64,000 nucleotides of DNA from Planomonospora parontospora (lineage in GTDB: Bacteria > Actinomycetota > Actinomycetes > Streptosporangiales > Streptosporangiaceae). Each line of letters begins with the position of its first letter. Within the stretch, counting starts at the first letter, position 1. The notes under the pieces are model-generated. The model worked only from the letters and a program-made list of their open reading frames with translations, made no database searches and was not told where the DNA came from. Location of the stretch: positions 62,001 to 126,000 of the forward strand of contig BMQD01000005.1 of assembly GCA_014647935.1 (NCBI GenBank), given 5' to 3'. Below are positions 16,509 to 24,725 of the stretch, piece by piece. Position numbers and translations under genes: made by a program.

Positions 16509-16794
16509 CACGAAGAAGGGCGAGCCCGGGAGCACCACCTCCCAGACCCGCCCTGACACCAATGTCGCCATCAGCGCCAACAACTCCACCCCGAAGGTTA
16601 CCCCGCTGGCCTTCGGCCGTCTCTCCCCCCGCCGCGGCGGCTGGTCACTCATCGTTGACGAGTGCCCGTTCTGCGGACAGCAGCACCGCCACGGCGCCCC
16701 CAACGGGCCCGCGACCCGCGAGACCACCCGCATCTCCCACTGCGCGCACGGCCAGGTCCGGTCCTACCGGATCGTGGTCGAGGAGGTGGCGTGA
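16498..16794 (+). CDS. Small zinc-finger protein (98 aa)
   Basis: The C-terminal half holds CPFCGQQHRHG (about residues 57-67) and SHCAHG (about 80-85), which look like a Cys/His zinc site. The N-terminal half is Thr/Asn-rich and probably disordered. It overlaps both neighbours and immediately precedes the replication protein, so an accessory role in replication initiation is possible but unproven. Confidence 0.6.
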   Translation: MPPNTKKGEPGSTTSQTRPDTNVAISANNSTPKVTPLAFGRLSPRRGGWSLIVDECPFCGQQHRHGAPNGPATRETTRISHCAHGQVRSYRIVVEEVA

Positions 16795-19262
16795 CCACCC
16801 TGCTCAACGCCGCCCTCGACGCGCACGCCAACGGCCTGTGCGTCATCCCCGCGGCCACGAACGGCACCAAACAGCCCTGGCCCGACGGGCCGAGCTGGCG
16901 ACGCTACCAGGCCACCAAGCCCACCCCGGAGGAGCTCGACGCCTGGTTCAGCAACGGCACCTACGACGGGTTCGGCGTCATCACCGGCCGCATCTCCGGC
17001 AACCTCGAACTCCTAGAGTTCGAGGGCCGCGCCGTCCACGAGGGCGTCACCCGCGACTTCACCGCGCTGGCCGAGGCATCCGGCCATGGCGACCTCTGGA
17101 GGAAGGTGACCGGCGGCTACCTGGAGACCACCCCGTCCGGCGGCCTCCACATCCTCTACCGGGTCGACGGCGAGGTGGCCGGGAACACGAAGCTCGCCCG
17201 ACGACCCGCCACTGCCGAGGAACTCGCCCAGAACCCGAAGGAACGGGTCAAGGTCCTGGCCGAGACACGCGGCGAGGGCGGGTTCGTCATCGTCGCGCCC
17301 TCGGCCGGCCGCACCCACCCGAACGGCAACCCCTGGGTGCTCGTGGCCGGCGGCTTCTCCACCATCACCACCATCACCGAGGCCGAACGCGACGCCCTCC
17401 ACCAGCTCGCCCAGGCCTTCGACCACATGCCCCCGCCGGGTGACCCTGCCCCGACCACCGCGGCCCCGTCGAGCACCCTCTTCTCCCAGCCCGCGCCAGT
17501 GCGCGAGGACGGTGAACTCCGGCCGGGCGACGACTACAACGAACGCGCCACCTGGGACGAGATCCTCGCCCCGTGCGGCTGGACGAAGGTCTACACGAGC
17601 GGCGGCATCACCTACTGGCGCCGCCCCGGCAAGAACATCGGCATCTCCGCGACCACCGGCCGCAACGGGGCCGACAACCTCTACGTCTTCACCACCTCGA
17701 CCGAGTTCGACGCGGAACGCCCGTACGACAAGTTCGGCGCCTACGCGCTCCTCCACCACGGCGGCACCCACCCGGCCGCCCTCAGCGCCGCCGGGAAGGA
17801 CCTGCGCGGCCGCGGGTACGGCAGCCAGCCGACCCGCAACGACCCGCGCGACCTCATCGCGCCCGGCGGCATCGTCGGCAACCTCGCCACCGTCCACGAG
17901 CTGCGCCCCGCCGAGGAGAAGAGCGCGGCCGGCCGCGAGCAGCACCGCGGCCACCTCCGGATGGCCGAACGGTTCGTCGCCGAGCACTCCGAGCGCCTGC
18001 GCTACGTGCACGGCATCGGCTGGCACCGCTGGGACGGCACCCGGTGGGCCATCGACGACCAGCGCACCGACCTGCAAGCAGCCGTGGCCACGACCAAGAA
18101 CGCCCTGCGCGAAGCCCTCGACCTCACCGGGCAAGACCGCGACGACCTACTCAAGGACATCCGCAAATCCGAGTCCGCCTCCGGGGCCGAAGGCATGCTG
18201 AAGTTCGCCGCCGCGCTGCCACCCATCACCACCTCCTCCAAGGAGCTGGACGCCGACCCGTACCTGTTCAACACCCCCGGCGGCACCATCGACCTGCGCA
18301 CCGGCCAGGTCACCGCCAACAACCGCGCCGATCTGATCACGAAGACCGCCGGCGCCCCGCTCACCGGCGAGACCAACCCGGACTGGGACACCTTCCTGAC
18401 GCGCATCCTGCCCGAACAGGAAGTCCGCGCCTTCGTCCAGCGGCTCGTCGGCTACGCCATGCTCGGCAAGGTCACCGAGCACGTCATGCCGATCTGGACC
18501 GGCACCGGCGCCAACGGCAAGGGCACCCTGCGCGACGCGCTCATGACCGCCTTCGGCGACTACGCCATCGAGATCGACCCTGCCATGCTCATGGAGTCCA
18601 AGCACGAGCGGCACGGCGCCTTCAAGATGCGGCTCCGCGGGGCCCGCCTGGTCTTCTGCTCCGAGACGGAGAAGGGCCGCCGCTTCGCCGAAGCCACCAT
18701 GAAGCGGCTCGTCGGCGGCGACCCCATCGAGGCGAACCTGATGCACAAGAACCCCATCACGTTCGACCCGTCCCACACCCTGATCATGCTGACGAACCAC
18801 CTGCCCGCGGTCTCCGGCGACGACCCCGCCGTCTGGCGCCGCCTCCTCGTCGTGCCGTTCGACGTCGTCATCCCCGAGCACGAGCGCGACGGGACGCTCC
18901 CCGACCGGCTGCGAGCCGCCGCGCCGGCCATCCTCGGCTGGGTCTATCAGGGATGGCTCGACTACCAGGAGCAGGGCCTGAACCCGCCCCAGGCCGTCAG
19001 GGCGCGCACGGAGGCCTATCAGGCCGACAGCGATGCCCTGGCCCGCTTCCTCGAAGAGCGGACCATCGCCAACCCGCACGGGCAGGTGAAGGCCCGCGAG
19101 TTGTTCACCGCCTGGACGAAGTGGTGCTACGAGGGCGGCGAGGACCCCGGCACGGAGAAGGCGTTCGCCGAGTCGATGGGCAAGCGCGGATACGAGAAAG
19201 GGAAGCGCACCGCGGCGGGCCACCTGTATCGAGGCCTGTTGCTCTCCTCCGACGAGGAGTGA
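16791..19262 (+). CDS. Prim-pol / SF3 (D5-like) helicase replication protein
   Basis: 823 residues from a GTG overlapping the previous stop. The N-terminal 220 residues form a bifunctional primase-polymerase domain (GVITGRISGNLELLEFEG, with an Glu-x-Glu where the family's metal-binding acidic pair lies, and GGLHILYRV). The C-terminal part is a phage/plasmid D5-like helicase. Walker A is GTGANGKGT near 571, Walker B ARLVFCSETEKG near 618, sensor LIMLTNHLP near 663, and WRRLLVVPF near 681 supplies the Arg finger. Such proteins melt an origin and prime replication of plasmids, satellites and phages. An iteron-like array starts 8 bp after the stop, so it probably acts there. Confidence 0.88.
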   Translation: MTTLLNAALDAHANGLCVIPAATNGTKQPWPDGPSWRRYQATKPTPEELDAWFSNGTYDGFGVITGRISGNLELLEFEGRAVHEGVTRDFTALAEASGHGDLWRKVTGGYLETTPSGGLHILYRVDGEVAGNTKLARRPATAEELAQNPKERVKVLAETRGEGGFVIVAPSAGRTHPNGNPWVLVAGGFSTITTITEAERDALHQLAQAFDHMPPPGDPAPTTAAPSSTLFSQPAPVREDGELRPGDDYNERATWDEILAPCGWTKVYTSGGITYWRRPGKNIGISATTGRNGADNLYVFTTSTEFDAERPYDKFGAYALLHHGGTHPAALSAAGKDLRGRGYGSQPTRNDPRDLIAPGGIVGNLATVHELRPAEEKSAAGREQHRGHLRMAERFVAEHSERLRYVHGIGWHRWDGTRWAIDDQRTDLQAAVATTKNALREALDLTGQDRDDLLKDIRKSESASGAEGMLKFAAALPPITTSSKELDADPYLFNTPGGTIDLRTGQVTANNRADLITKTAGAPLTGETNPDWDTFLTRILPEQEVRAFVQRLVGYAMLGKVTEHVMPIWTGTGANGKGTLRDALMTAFGDYAIEIDPAMLMESKHERHGAFKMRLRGARLVFCSETEKGRRFAEATMKRLVGGDPIEANLMHKNPITFDPSHTLIMLTNHLPAVSGDDPAVWRRLLVVPFDVVIPEHERDGTLPDRLRAAAPAILGWVYQGWLDYQEQGLNPPQAVRARTEAYQADSDALARFLEERTIANPHGQVKARELFTAWTKWCYEGGEDPGTEKAFAESMGKRGYEKGKRTAAGHLYRGLLLSSDEE

Positions 19263-19269
19263 AAACGCG

Positions 19270-19420
19270 CTGACCTGCGAAAGTGCAGGGTTGTGCAGGG
19301 TTCCCCGTAAATCCTCCATACGTGCGCGCGTAGCGACTTTCGGAGAACCCTGCACAACCCTACACACCCCCTCTGACCTGCAGAAACATCGGCGCAACCC
19401 TACACAGCCGCCTGACCTGC
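19270..19420. repeat. Iteron-like array with CTGACCTGC anchors: candidate replication origin
   Basis: Five copies of AACCCT(G/A)CA occur: two inverted as a 10-bp tandem doublet (TGCAGGGTTG/TGCAGGGTTC, 19284-19303), two facing it at 19346-19364, and one at 19396. The two doublets form a 20-bp inverted repeat with one mismatch around a 41-bp loop. CTGACCTGC occurs at 19270, 19373 and 19412. The position right after the replication gene fits an origin; a complex terminator is the alternative. Confidence 0.6.
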
Positions 19421-19444
19421 AGAAACACCATCGGAAGGACTCCC

Positions 19445-19606
19445 GTGAACCGTCACCCGCTCTCGATGTCCTCGCCCAGCGCCTGCCCCGACTGCACCGC
19501 CACCCACACCACCAGACGAGTCGGCCGCATCACCTACATCCGCATCCACCACACCCAGACCTGCCCCACCTTCCGCGCCCACCAGCGCCGCCGGAGCACC
19601 CGGTGA
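19445..19606 (+). CDS. Small Cys/His-rich protein (53 aa)
   Basis: GTG start with GGAAGGA upstream. CPDC near residue 14 and a later HHTQTC give a possible zinc site. The protein is basic. Its TGA overlaps the GTG of the next regulator by 4 bp, indicating an operon. No named family. Confidence 0.55.
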   Translation: MNRHPLSMSSPSACPDCTATHTTRRVGRITYIRIHHTQTCPTFRAHQRRRSTR

Positions 19607-20337
19607 ACGACCTCCTCCGCCAACCCACAAGGTCGGCGAACACGCCCAGCGAGAATGACCGGTCGTTCTCCTCGCGCGCGATCGTGCGCGCGGGCGCGTT
19701 AGACGACCACGGTTCGCACGCGTGCAGCTTCGACCGGTCGAAACCGGATCCGATCGAGCGCGACCGCCTGGCCGCGACGCTCGGCGCGCTGCTGCGGTCC
19801 CTGCGGGCCGAGCGCGGCCTGTCGACTCGGGCCCTCGCTGCCCGGTCGACGGTGGCCCGCTCGACCATCACCCGCCTTGAGGCAGGGGAGCGCCGGCCGC
19901 GTCCGGCCGTGCTCGACGCGCTCGCCTTCGGCCTCGACCACGAGCACCCGGGCCCGCTCGCCGAGCTGCTCCGGGCCGCGGCCGGGGAGTCGCTGCGCCC
20001 GGACACTGCGGCGGGGCTCCGACGGAGGGCTCGTCGCCGGGCTCGGGCGGAGCGGGAGGTGCGCCTGCTCCGGGCCGCGCTGTCTCGGGAGATGGGGCGG
20101 GCGCGGATCCGCGCCCGACAGCTCGCCTTCGCGGTCGTGAACGCGATGCCCGTCCCGCCGGCGGGCCTCCTCACCGCGGCCCAGCTCGACCATCTGGAGG
20201 CCGAGGCCGCGAAGGCGGAGGCGATGCGCGAGGAAGGTCTACGCCTCGACCGGCGCGCGGACAACCTAGCGAGGTCCTTGTCCTGGCCGTACCACCCTCT
20301 GGAGAGGAGCCATCTTGAGCGACACCTCGAAGCGTGA
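19603..20337 (+). CDS. XRE-family regulator with a long helical C terminus
   Basis: 244 residues from GTG 19603. After about 50 unstructured residues comes a helix-turn-helix (ATLGALLRSLRAERGLSTRA, TVARSTITRLEAGERRPRP). A basic, Arg-rich helical region follows (ARRRARAEREVRLLRAALSR), with a likely coiled coil in the last 60 residues (LDHLEAEAAKAEAMREEGL). It may regulate the replication region just upstream. Strong CG bias in the first codons leaves the exact start uncertain. Confidence 0.65.
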   Translation: MNDLLRQPTRSANTPSENDRSFSSRAIVRAGALDDHGSHACSFDRSKPDPIERDRLAATLGALLRSLRAERGLSTRALAARSTVARSTITRLEAGERRPRPAVLDALAFGLDHEHPGPLAELLRAAAGESLRPDTAAGLRRRARRRARAEREVRLLRAALSREMGRARIRARQLAFAVVNAMPVPPAGLLTAAQLDHLEAEAAKAEAMREEGLRLDRRADNLARSLSWPYHPLERSHLERHLEA

Positions 20338-20545
20338 CCCGCTGGACGTGACCACGGACGGCAAGCCGGACATCGCGAAGATGCGGAAGCTGCTGCGGGA
20401 GCTGCAGAAGGAGGAGCGGGAGCGGAGGCTCGCCCAGGGGCGGGGTAAGCCGCGGACCCGTCGGGAGTGGGAGATGTGGAGCGGGGGCGTGCGGAAGCGG
20501 CTCGGCATCCCGGAGGAGGAGGGCGAGGGTGATGACGTTGTGTGA
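20315..20545 (+). CDS. Small charged protein (76 aa), unknown
   Basis: Starts TTG 20315, 23 bp inside the preceding gene, with GGAGAGGAGCC upstream. It is rich in Lys, Arg and Glu (KLLRELQKEERERRL, coiled-coil-like). No family recognised. Overlap and codon pattern support a real gene. Confidence 0.5.
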   Translation: MSDTSKRDPLDVTTDGKPDIAKMRKLLRELQKEERERRLAQGRGKPRTRREWEMWSGGVRKRLGIPEEEGEGDDVV

Positions 20546-20593
20546 CGCGCTTTCGGCTTATACCAGACAGAATCCAAGCTCTGTTAGGTATAA

Positions 20594-20690
20594 AAACGCT
20601 CTGACCTGCGGCGATTCACGAAGGCTGTCCATCTTCCCGCGAGAAGCGGACACGAGTGGACAAGCAAGGCGGTCATGCATGGTCATGCAG
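20594..20690. repeat. CTGACCTGC anchor and GGTCATGCA doublet
   Basis: AAAACGCTCTGACCTGCG matches the sequence after the replication gene (AAAACGCGCTGACCTGCG) at all but one position. About 60 bp on, GGTCATGCAT and GGTCATGCAG (20671-20690) form a tandem doublet. TGTCCA and TGGACA inverted half-sites lie between. The 170-bp gap 20546-20715 holds no supported gene. Confidence 0.6.
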
Positions 20691-20715
20691 TCGCCCACGG
20701 TGAACGAGTAAGCCC

Positions 20716-21102
20716 GTGGCGCCCCCGCCCGAACTCGGCCACCTCCTCCGAGACGACGGCAGCGTCGTCATCCCGCCCGCGGTCGCCGCCCCCGTCCTCC
20801 GCCTCCTCACCATCGGCCTGACCGCACGCGTGCGCGCCGACGGCGGCGAGATCGGCCCCACCGCCCGCCGCGTCCTCCACGCCCTGCACGAGGCCGCCGA
20901 GCGCCACGACCGCGCCGGTTTCGCCGACGAAACCCCCGCTCCGGCCACCGGCATCGTGGAATCGACGGTTCATGAGGTGGCCGTTCGGATGGGGTGCTCC
21001 CCGCAGTACGTCCGGCGTCTGTGCGCGTCGGGCGTACTGCGGGCCCGCCGGGCCGGCCGCCAATGGCTGATCCAGGTAGACGACCAGCGGGGAGCGGCAT
21101 GA
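20716..21102 (+). CDS. Helix-turn-helix protein, excisionase-like C terminus
   Basis: 128 residues. The last 45 (VHEVAVRMGCSPQYVRRLCA, then ARRAGRQWLIQVDD) match the winged excisionase/MerR-type domain used by many recombination directionality factors. The N-terminal 75 residues form a helical module of unknown role. It is the first gene of an operon whose members overlap by 4 bp, and is the best visible candidate for an excision factor, though it could simply regulate the operon. Confidence 0.6.
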   Translation: MAPPPELGHLLRDDGSVVIPPAVAAPVLRLLTIGLTARVRADGGEIGPTARRVLHALHEAAERHDRAGFADETPAPATGIVESTVHEVAVRMGCSPQYVRRLCASGVLRARRAGRQWLIQVDDQRGAA

Positions 21103-21929
21103 AGACCATTCAGGAGCTGATCGAGGCCGATGACGTCGGCCAGGTCAACGAGCAGGACGTCCAGCAGGCCGAGCAGGAGGCCGCCGAGGCCGAGCAGCTC
21201 GTCGACGCGCTGGAGAAGCGCGTCATCGACGGCGACGAGGACATCACCGTCGAGCAGATCACCTCACAGCGGGAGCTCGGCCGGTTCGCCCGCCTCCGTG
21301 CGCAGGCCACCGCGAGGAAGGCGGAGCGAGCCCGCCGGGCCGCCCGGCTGAAGGCCCTCGACGAGCTGCGCGCCGAGATCGAGGCGTACGCGACCGACGG
21401 CGGCGCCCACCTGGCGAAGCTGGCGAAGGAGGCCGAGGACGCCAACGCCGCGTTCCTGGCCGCAGTCGCCGAGCGCAACACCCGCCTGCAGACGTGGCGA
21501 AAGCTGATGCTCGGCCACGAGGTGCCCAGGCACGCGAGCCCGATCACCCCGCCGGCCGAGCATGCCCACCTCGGCCACACCGACGCCGGGCAGATCATCG
21601 CCGGGCAGCGCCGCATGAACCGGGTGGACGCCGACGAGTGGTTCGGCCACATGATCCGCGCGGCTCTGCATCGCGCCGGCACCGCGGTGAAACTGCACCT
21701 GGGCGGCCGGACGGTGACCGTTGACCCGGCCAGCCGGGATCAGGTGGCCGCGCTGGCCGGTTACGCCAGGCTCGCCCAGGTAGACGCTCCGGCCGGGGAG
21801 GCGGATCCGAACCTGCGGTTCTTCCTCACCTCGGGCGGGAGCGTGCTCGCGCTGGACCGGGAGCCGAACGCGGCTGAGGCGCGCGGAATCGAGCGGGAGC
21901 TCTCCCGGAAGGAGGCGGGGGGCGCGTGA
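21099..21929 (+). CDS. Coiled-coil protein of unknown function (276 aa)
   Basis: ATG overlaps the previous stop (ATGA). The first 170 residues are Ala/Glu/Arg-rich helix (DVQQAEQEAAEAEQLVDALE, RKAERARRAARLKALDELRA), a long coiled coil. The last 100 residues look globular (GRTVTVDPASRDQVAALAGY). No known domain recognised. A structural, scaffolding or partition-like role can only be guessed from shape. Confidence 0.6.
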   Translation: MKTIQELIEADDVGQVNEQDVQQAEQEAAEAEQLVDALEKRVIDGDEDITVEQITSQRELGRFARLRAQATARKAERARRAARLKALDELRAEIEAYATDGGAHLAKLAKEAEDANAAFLAAVAERNTRLQTWRKLMLGHEVPRHASPITPPAEHAHLGHTDAGQIIAGQRRMNRVDADEWFGHMIRAALHRAGTAVKLHLGGRTVTVDPASRDQVAALAGYARLAQVDAPAGEADPNLRFFLTSGGSVLALDREPNAAEARGIERELSRKEAGGA

Positions 21930-22174
21930 GCGTGCAGCGTGATGAGGAGTGGCTGGAAGCGGCCACGGCTGAGGAGATCACGAGGGCGCTCGACGCGGGC
22001 GAGTTGAACGAGTTGCTCGGTCGGTCTGTCCCGGCCCCCCTCCCCCCTGAGGGGCAGGCAGATGCGGCCTGGTTGGCGTCGGCGAGTCTGGAAGCCGTAT
22101 CGCGCGCCTACGACACGGGCCAGCTCGACCAACTGCTCGGCCGGCCAGCCGCTGACGCCACCGCGAACGAGTAG
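21926..22174 (+). CDS. 82-aa protein built from two repeats of a WL...LLGR module
   Basis: GTG overlaps the previous stop. Residues 9-33 (WLEAATAEEITRALDAGELN, ending ELLGRS) and 49-74 (WLASASLEAVSRAYDTGQLD, ending QLLGRP) are clear duplicates of one 26-residue helical module. The spacer is Pro-rich. Similar modules occur singly in actinophage proteins as I recall; the function is unknown. Confidence 0.6.
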   Translation: MSVQRDEEWLEAATAEEITRALDAGELNELLGRSVPAPLPPEGQADAAWLASASLEAVSRAYDTGQLDQLLGRPAADATANE

Positions 22175-22177
22175 CTC

Positions 22178-22546
22178 GTGGAAGGCGAGGGGGTGACCAT
22201 CCCCGCCCCGCTGTGCGGCACCGTGTGGCGCACCCTGCGGGGCGCGCTCGCTCGGCACCGTGCCGATGGTGGCCACCTCGCCCCGGGCGTCGCCGAACTC
22301 CTCGAGGAGCTGCGGGCCGCCGCGCTCACCCACACCCTCGAAGCTTCCGGACATTCCACAACCCAGGTTCCGGACATCAGCGCATCCTCAGGAGAGGTCC
22401 ACACGGACCGGCTCGCGGGTCTGCTCGGCTGCACTGACCGCCATGCACGCCGAGTAGCCCGCGCCGCCGGCCTGAAGCAGACCCGCCGTGGCTACTGGGC
22501 TGCGGCCGACGTCGCCGCCTTGGAGGCGGCCAGACGAAGGAGATGA
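22178..22546 (+). CDS. Small helix-turn-helix-like protein (122 aa)
   Basis: Starts 4 bp after the preceding gene at a GTG (a second GTG 15 bp on is possible). The C-terminal 45 residues (RLAGLLGCTDRHARRVARAA, then RGYWAAADVAALEAA) look like a MerR-type DNA-binding module, similar in design to the product of 20716. Next ATG overlaps its stop. Confidence 0.55.
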   Translation: MEGEGVTIPAPLCGTVWRTLRGALARHRADGGHLAPGVAELLEELRAAALTHTLEASGHSTTQVPDISASSGEVHTDRLAGLLGCTDRHARRVARAAGLKQTRRGYWAAADVAALEAARRRR

Positions 22547-23340
22547 GCATGGACGGCGACGCGCCCCAGTCGTACGACCTCGCTGCCGACGGCTTCGACC
22601 TCCCCGCCGTCGACAGCACGACCCCGCTCCCCCCGATCCGCCAGGATCCGGCCATCGCGGCCGGGCTCGCGGCCGCCGACACCTACCCGGCCCAGATCGA
22701 AGCGATCCGCGACGACCACACCCTCAGCGACCTGGAGAAGACCGAGAAGCTCGCCCAGGTCCACGCCGAGCAAGAAGCCCGCATGCAGGCGCTCGTGGAG
22801 AACCTGTACGGCCGCCGCCGGGCCCGGCTCGCCCTACTGCAGCAGGAGATCCCGACCGGCCCCGGTATCCCCTCCGATGCCTCCGCCGCCGACCGGGCCG
22901 TGCTCAACACGGCGTTCCGTGCCGCCCTGGAGCAGGCACGCGCCGCGGACTTCGACCAGCGCAAGGCGATGCTCGCCGACGCGGTCCGCTTCGACGACGA
23001 GCCGACGCTCCGCGCGCTGCTCACCGCGGCCGGTGAGAACGGCGACAACCAGCTCCTCGACGCCTGGGCGGGCGCCACCGGCAAGACGGACGTGGTCACC
23101 GAGATCCGCCGTCTCAACGCGCAGCTGAACGGCAACCACGACGGCCTGCTGTGGGAGGCGAAGGCGCTGCGCATGCCCCAGCGGCCGCCGGAGGTGACCC
23201 GGCTGCTCGAACTGCGGCAGAAGGCCGCGCAGGAGGAGGCCGAGCGGGAGCGGGAGCGCGAAGAGCGCCTCGCCCGCCGTCTCGGTGTCCCCGTCCACGC
23301 CGTACGCCGCCAGAAGGCGGCAGAGAGGAATGCCTCATGA
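22543..23340 (+). CDS. Helical protein with charged C-terminal coiled coil (265 aa), unknown
   Basis: ATG at 22543 (alternative at 22549). A disordered N terminus is followed by long helices (EARMQALVENLYGRRRARL) and a highly charged end (RQKAAQEEAEREREREERL). The composition resembles phage scaffold or head-assembly proteins, but no capsid gene is present to support that reading. Confidence 0.55.
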   Translation: MSMDGDAPQSYDLAADGFDLPAVDSTTPLPPIRQDPAIAAGLAAADTYPAQIEAIRDDHTLSDLEKTEKLAQVHAEQEARMQALVENLYGRRRARLALLQQEIPTGPGIPSDASAADRAVLNTAFRAALEQARAADFDQRKAMLADAVRFDDEPTLRALLTAAGENGDNQLLDAWAGATGKTDVVTEIRRLNAQLNGNHDGLLWEAKALRMPQRPPEVTRLLELRQKAAQEEAEREREREERLARRLGVPVHAVRRQKAAERNAS

Positions 23341-23600
23341 CCATCAGCAACCCGCTCAACCACGGAGTCGCCTTCCCCCGCCCAGGGGACGGCCAGGCCC
23401 AGGCCATCCCGTGCACGTGCCCGCTCGTCGAGTTCACCGTGAAGCTGCCGGCCTTCGAGGTTGCCGCGCTGGAGGCGAAGGCGGCCCACGACAACACCAC
23501 CGTCCAGGACATCGCGCGCGGGCGCCTGTCCGGGTTCGGCAACGCCTACCCGCTCAACCAGGACTTGGCCTACCGGGACCCGTGCAAGGCGATCCAGTGA
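23337..23600 (+). CDS. Possible ribbon-helix-helix protein (87 aa)
   Basis: ATG overlaps the previous stop. The core VEFTVKLPAFEVAALEAKAA then TTVQDIARGRLSG has the strand-helix-helix spacing of Arc/MetJ-type DNA-binding proteins and antitoxins. The N terminus has CTC. It closes the overlapped operon 20716-23600. No toxin partner is apparent. Confidence 0.5.
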   Translation: MTISNPLNHGVAFPRPGDGQAQAIPCTCPLVEFTVKLPAFEVAALEAKAAHDNTTVQDIARGRLSGFGNAYPLNQDLAYRDPCKAIQ

Positions 23601-23852
23601 CCCGGCCGATCAGTCGTTCGGCGCCGAGGGCCGGGCGGATGCGCTCGCTACCGCGGTCGGCCTCATCACCGCCTGTCGGTCCGGAGTATCCAACGAGGAG
23701 CTCGGCGAGCAGACCTGACACGGTACGGCTCCCGCCGAGCGCCGGGGGAGCCGTAAGCAGGGCTTATAGCTTCTGACCGGTCCATATGGGCGCTTCGCCT
23801 CATCGCTCCATGGCACTGATGAGCTACAAGGTGTAGCACCTACCTCCTCCCG

Positions 23853-23884
23853 AAGTGACCAAGAGTAGTTATTTGGTGTCACTT
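23853..23884. promoter_or_regulatory. Inverted repeat in an AT-richer gap
   Basis: AAGTGAC (23853-23859) and GTCACTT (23878-23884) lie upstream of the membrane-anchored gene at 23964. The 363-bp gap 23601-23963 is visibly less GC-rich than its surroundings. An open frame ending at 23718 has no start codon and is not called. Confidence 0.4.
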
Positions 23885-23963
23885 TGCAGATAGATGGAAA
23901 TAGGGTGCAAGCGTTCCACCTTGCGTTCGGTGACTCATCCGTCATCGAACGTAAGGAGTGGCT

Positions 23964-24680
23964 ATGTCCCCAGCAAGCGGTCCCGAGTGGACCGACATCA
24001 TCGCCGTCCCGATCGCGACCATTTCCGTCGTCATCGCCATATTGGCCTGGCTAGCTGCGAGGATCCAGGCCAATATGGCCCAGAGCCAGGCAGCAGACGC
24101 ACAGAGGGCCGCCGACGCGGCGAAGGAACAGGTCGCCCTTGGCAAGGACCAGCTGGACGTCGCTCTCCGCCAGCTCGAGCTGGAGCAGCAGGTGCGCCGC
24201 GAGCAGCAGGAGCCGTACATCGTCGTCGACATCCAGCCGTCGGCCTTCGTGAACAGCGTGCTCCTGATCGTGATCGAGAACACCGGCCCCACCGTGGCCA
24301 GGAACGTCCGGATCAAGTTCTCTCCGGAGATCGAACGGTTCATGGACACCGACGGGTTCGGCAGGTTCGTCCTGGCCGAGTCGTTCCTGTTCAAGAACGG
24401 GATCCCCTCCATGCCGCCCGGCCGCCGCATTGAGCTTCTCTTCGACCTCGGGTTCAAGCGCCTGAACTCCGATCTGCCCAAGGAGTACACGGTGACCGTG
24501 GACTGTGATGGGCCGGGTGATCGACCGGTCGAAACGATGGTCTACAAGATCGACCTCCGGATCTATGAGGGCACCGAGCAGCTCGGAGTGAGGAACATCC
24601 ACGACGGCGTGAAGATGCTGGAGAAGGTCAAAGATGAGCTCAGTGGCATCAGGAAACTGCTGCCGGGGCCGCGCGGCTGA
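23964..24680 (+). CDS. Membrane-anchored coiled-coil protein of unknown function (238 aa)
   Basis: AAGGAG then ATG 23964. One N-terminal membrane helix (IIAVPIATISVVIAILAWLA, about residues 10-30) is followed by a coiled coil (about 35-75, QRAADAAKEQVALGKDQLDV). A soluble beta-rich domain comes next (VVDIQPSAFVNSVLLIVIEN, FLFKNGIPSMPPGRRIELLF) and a short helix at the end. This plan occurs in many uncharacterised bacterial proteins, some linked to phage defence islands; nothing here proves that link. It is monocistronic and has lower GC than its neighbours. Confidence 0.65.
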   Translation: MSPASGPEWTDIIAVPIATISVVIAILAWLAARIQANMAQSQAADAQRAADAAKEQVALGKDQLDVALRQLELEQQVRREQQEPYIVVDIQPSAFVNSVLLIVIENTGPTVARNVRIKFSPEIERFMDTDGFGRFVLAESFLFKNGIPSMPPGRRIELLFDLGFKRLNSDLPKEYTVTVDCDGPGDRPVETMVYKIDLRIYEGTEQLGVRNIHDGVKMLEKVKDELSGIRKLLPGPRG

Positions 24681-24725
24681 GACTCATGGCTCCCGTTGGC
24701 ACTCAGCGGGAGCCGTACGGCACGC

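Noticed and set aside
19261-19440. CRISPR-like array
   Set aside because: Repeats are 9-10 bp, irregularly spaced and inverted; no cas genes are present. An origin or binding array fits better.
20594-20711. Short frame starting about 20529
   Set aside because: Overlaps the preceding gene in another frame and consists mostly of repeat sequence.
23601-23718. Open frame ending at 23718 with protein-like sequence (SFGAEGRADALATAVGLI)
   Set aside because: No ATG, GTG or TTG start in frame after the preceding gene; may be a remnant but cannot be called.
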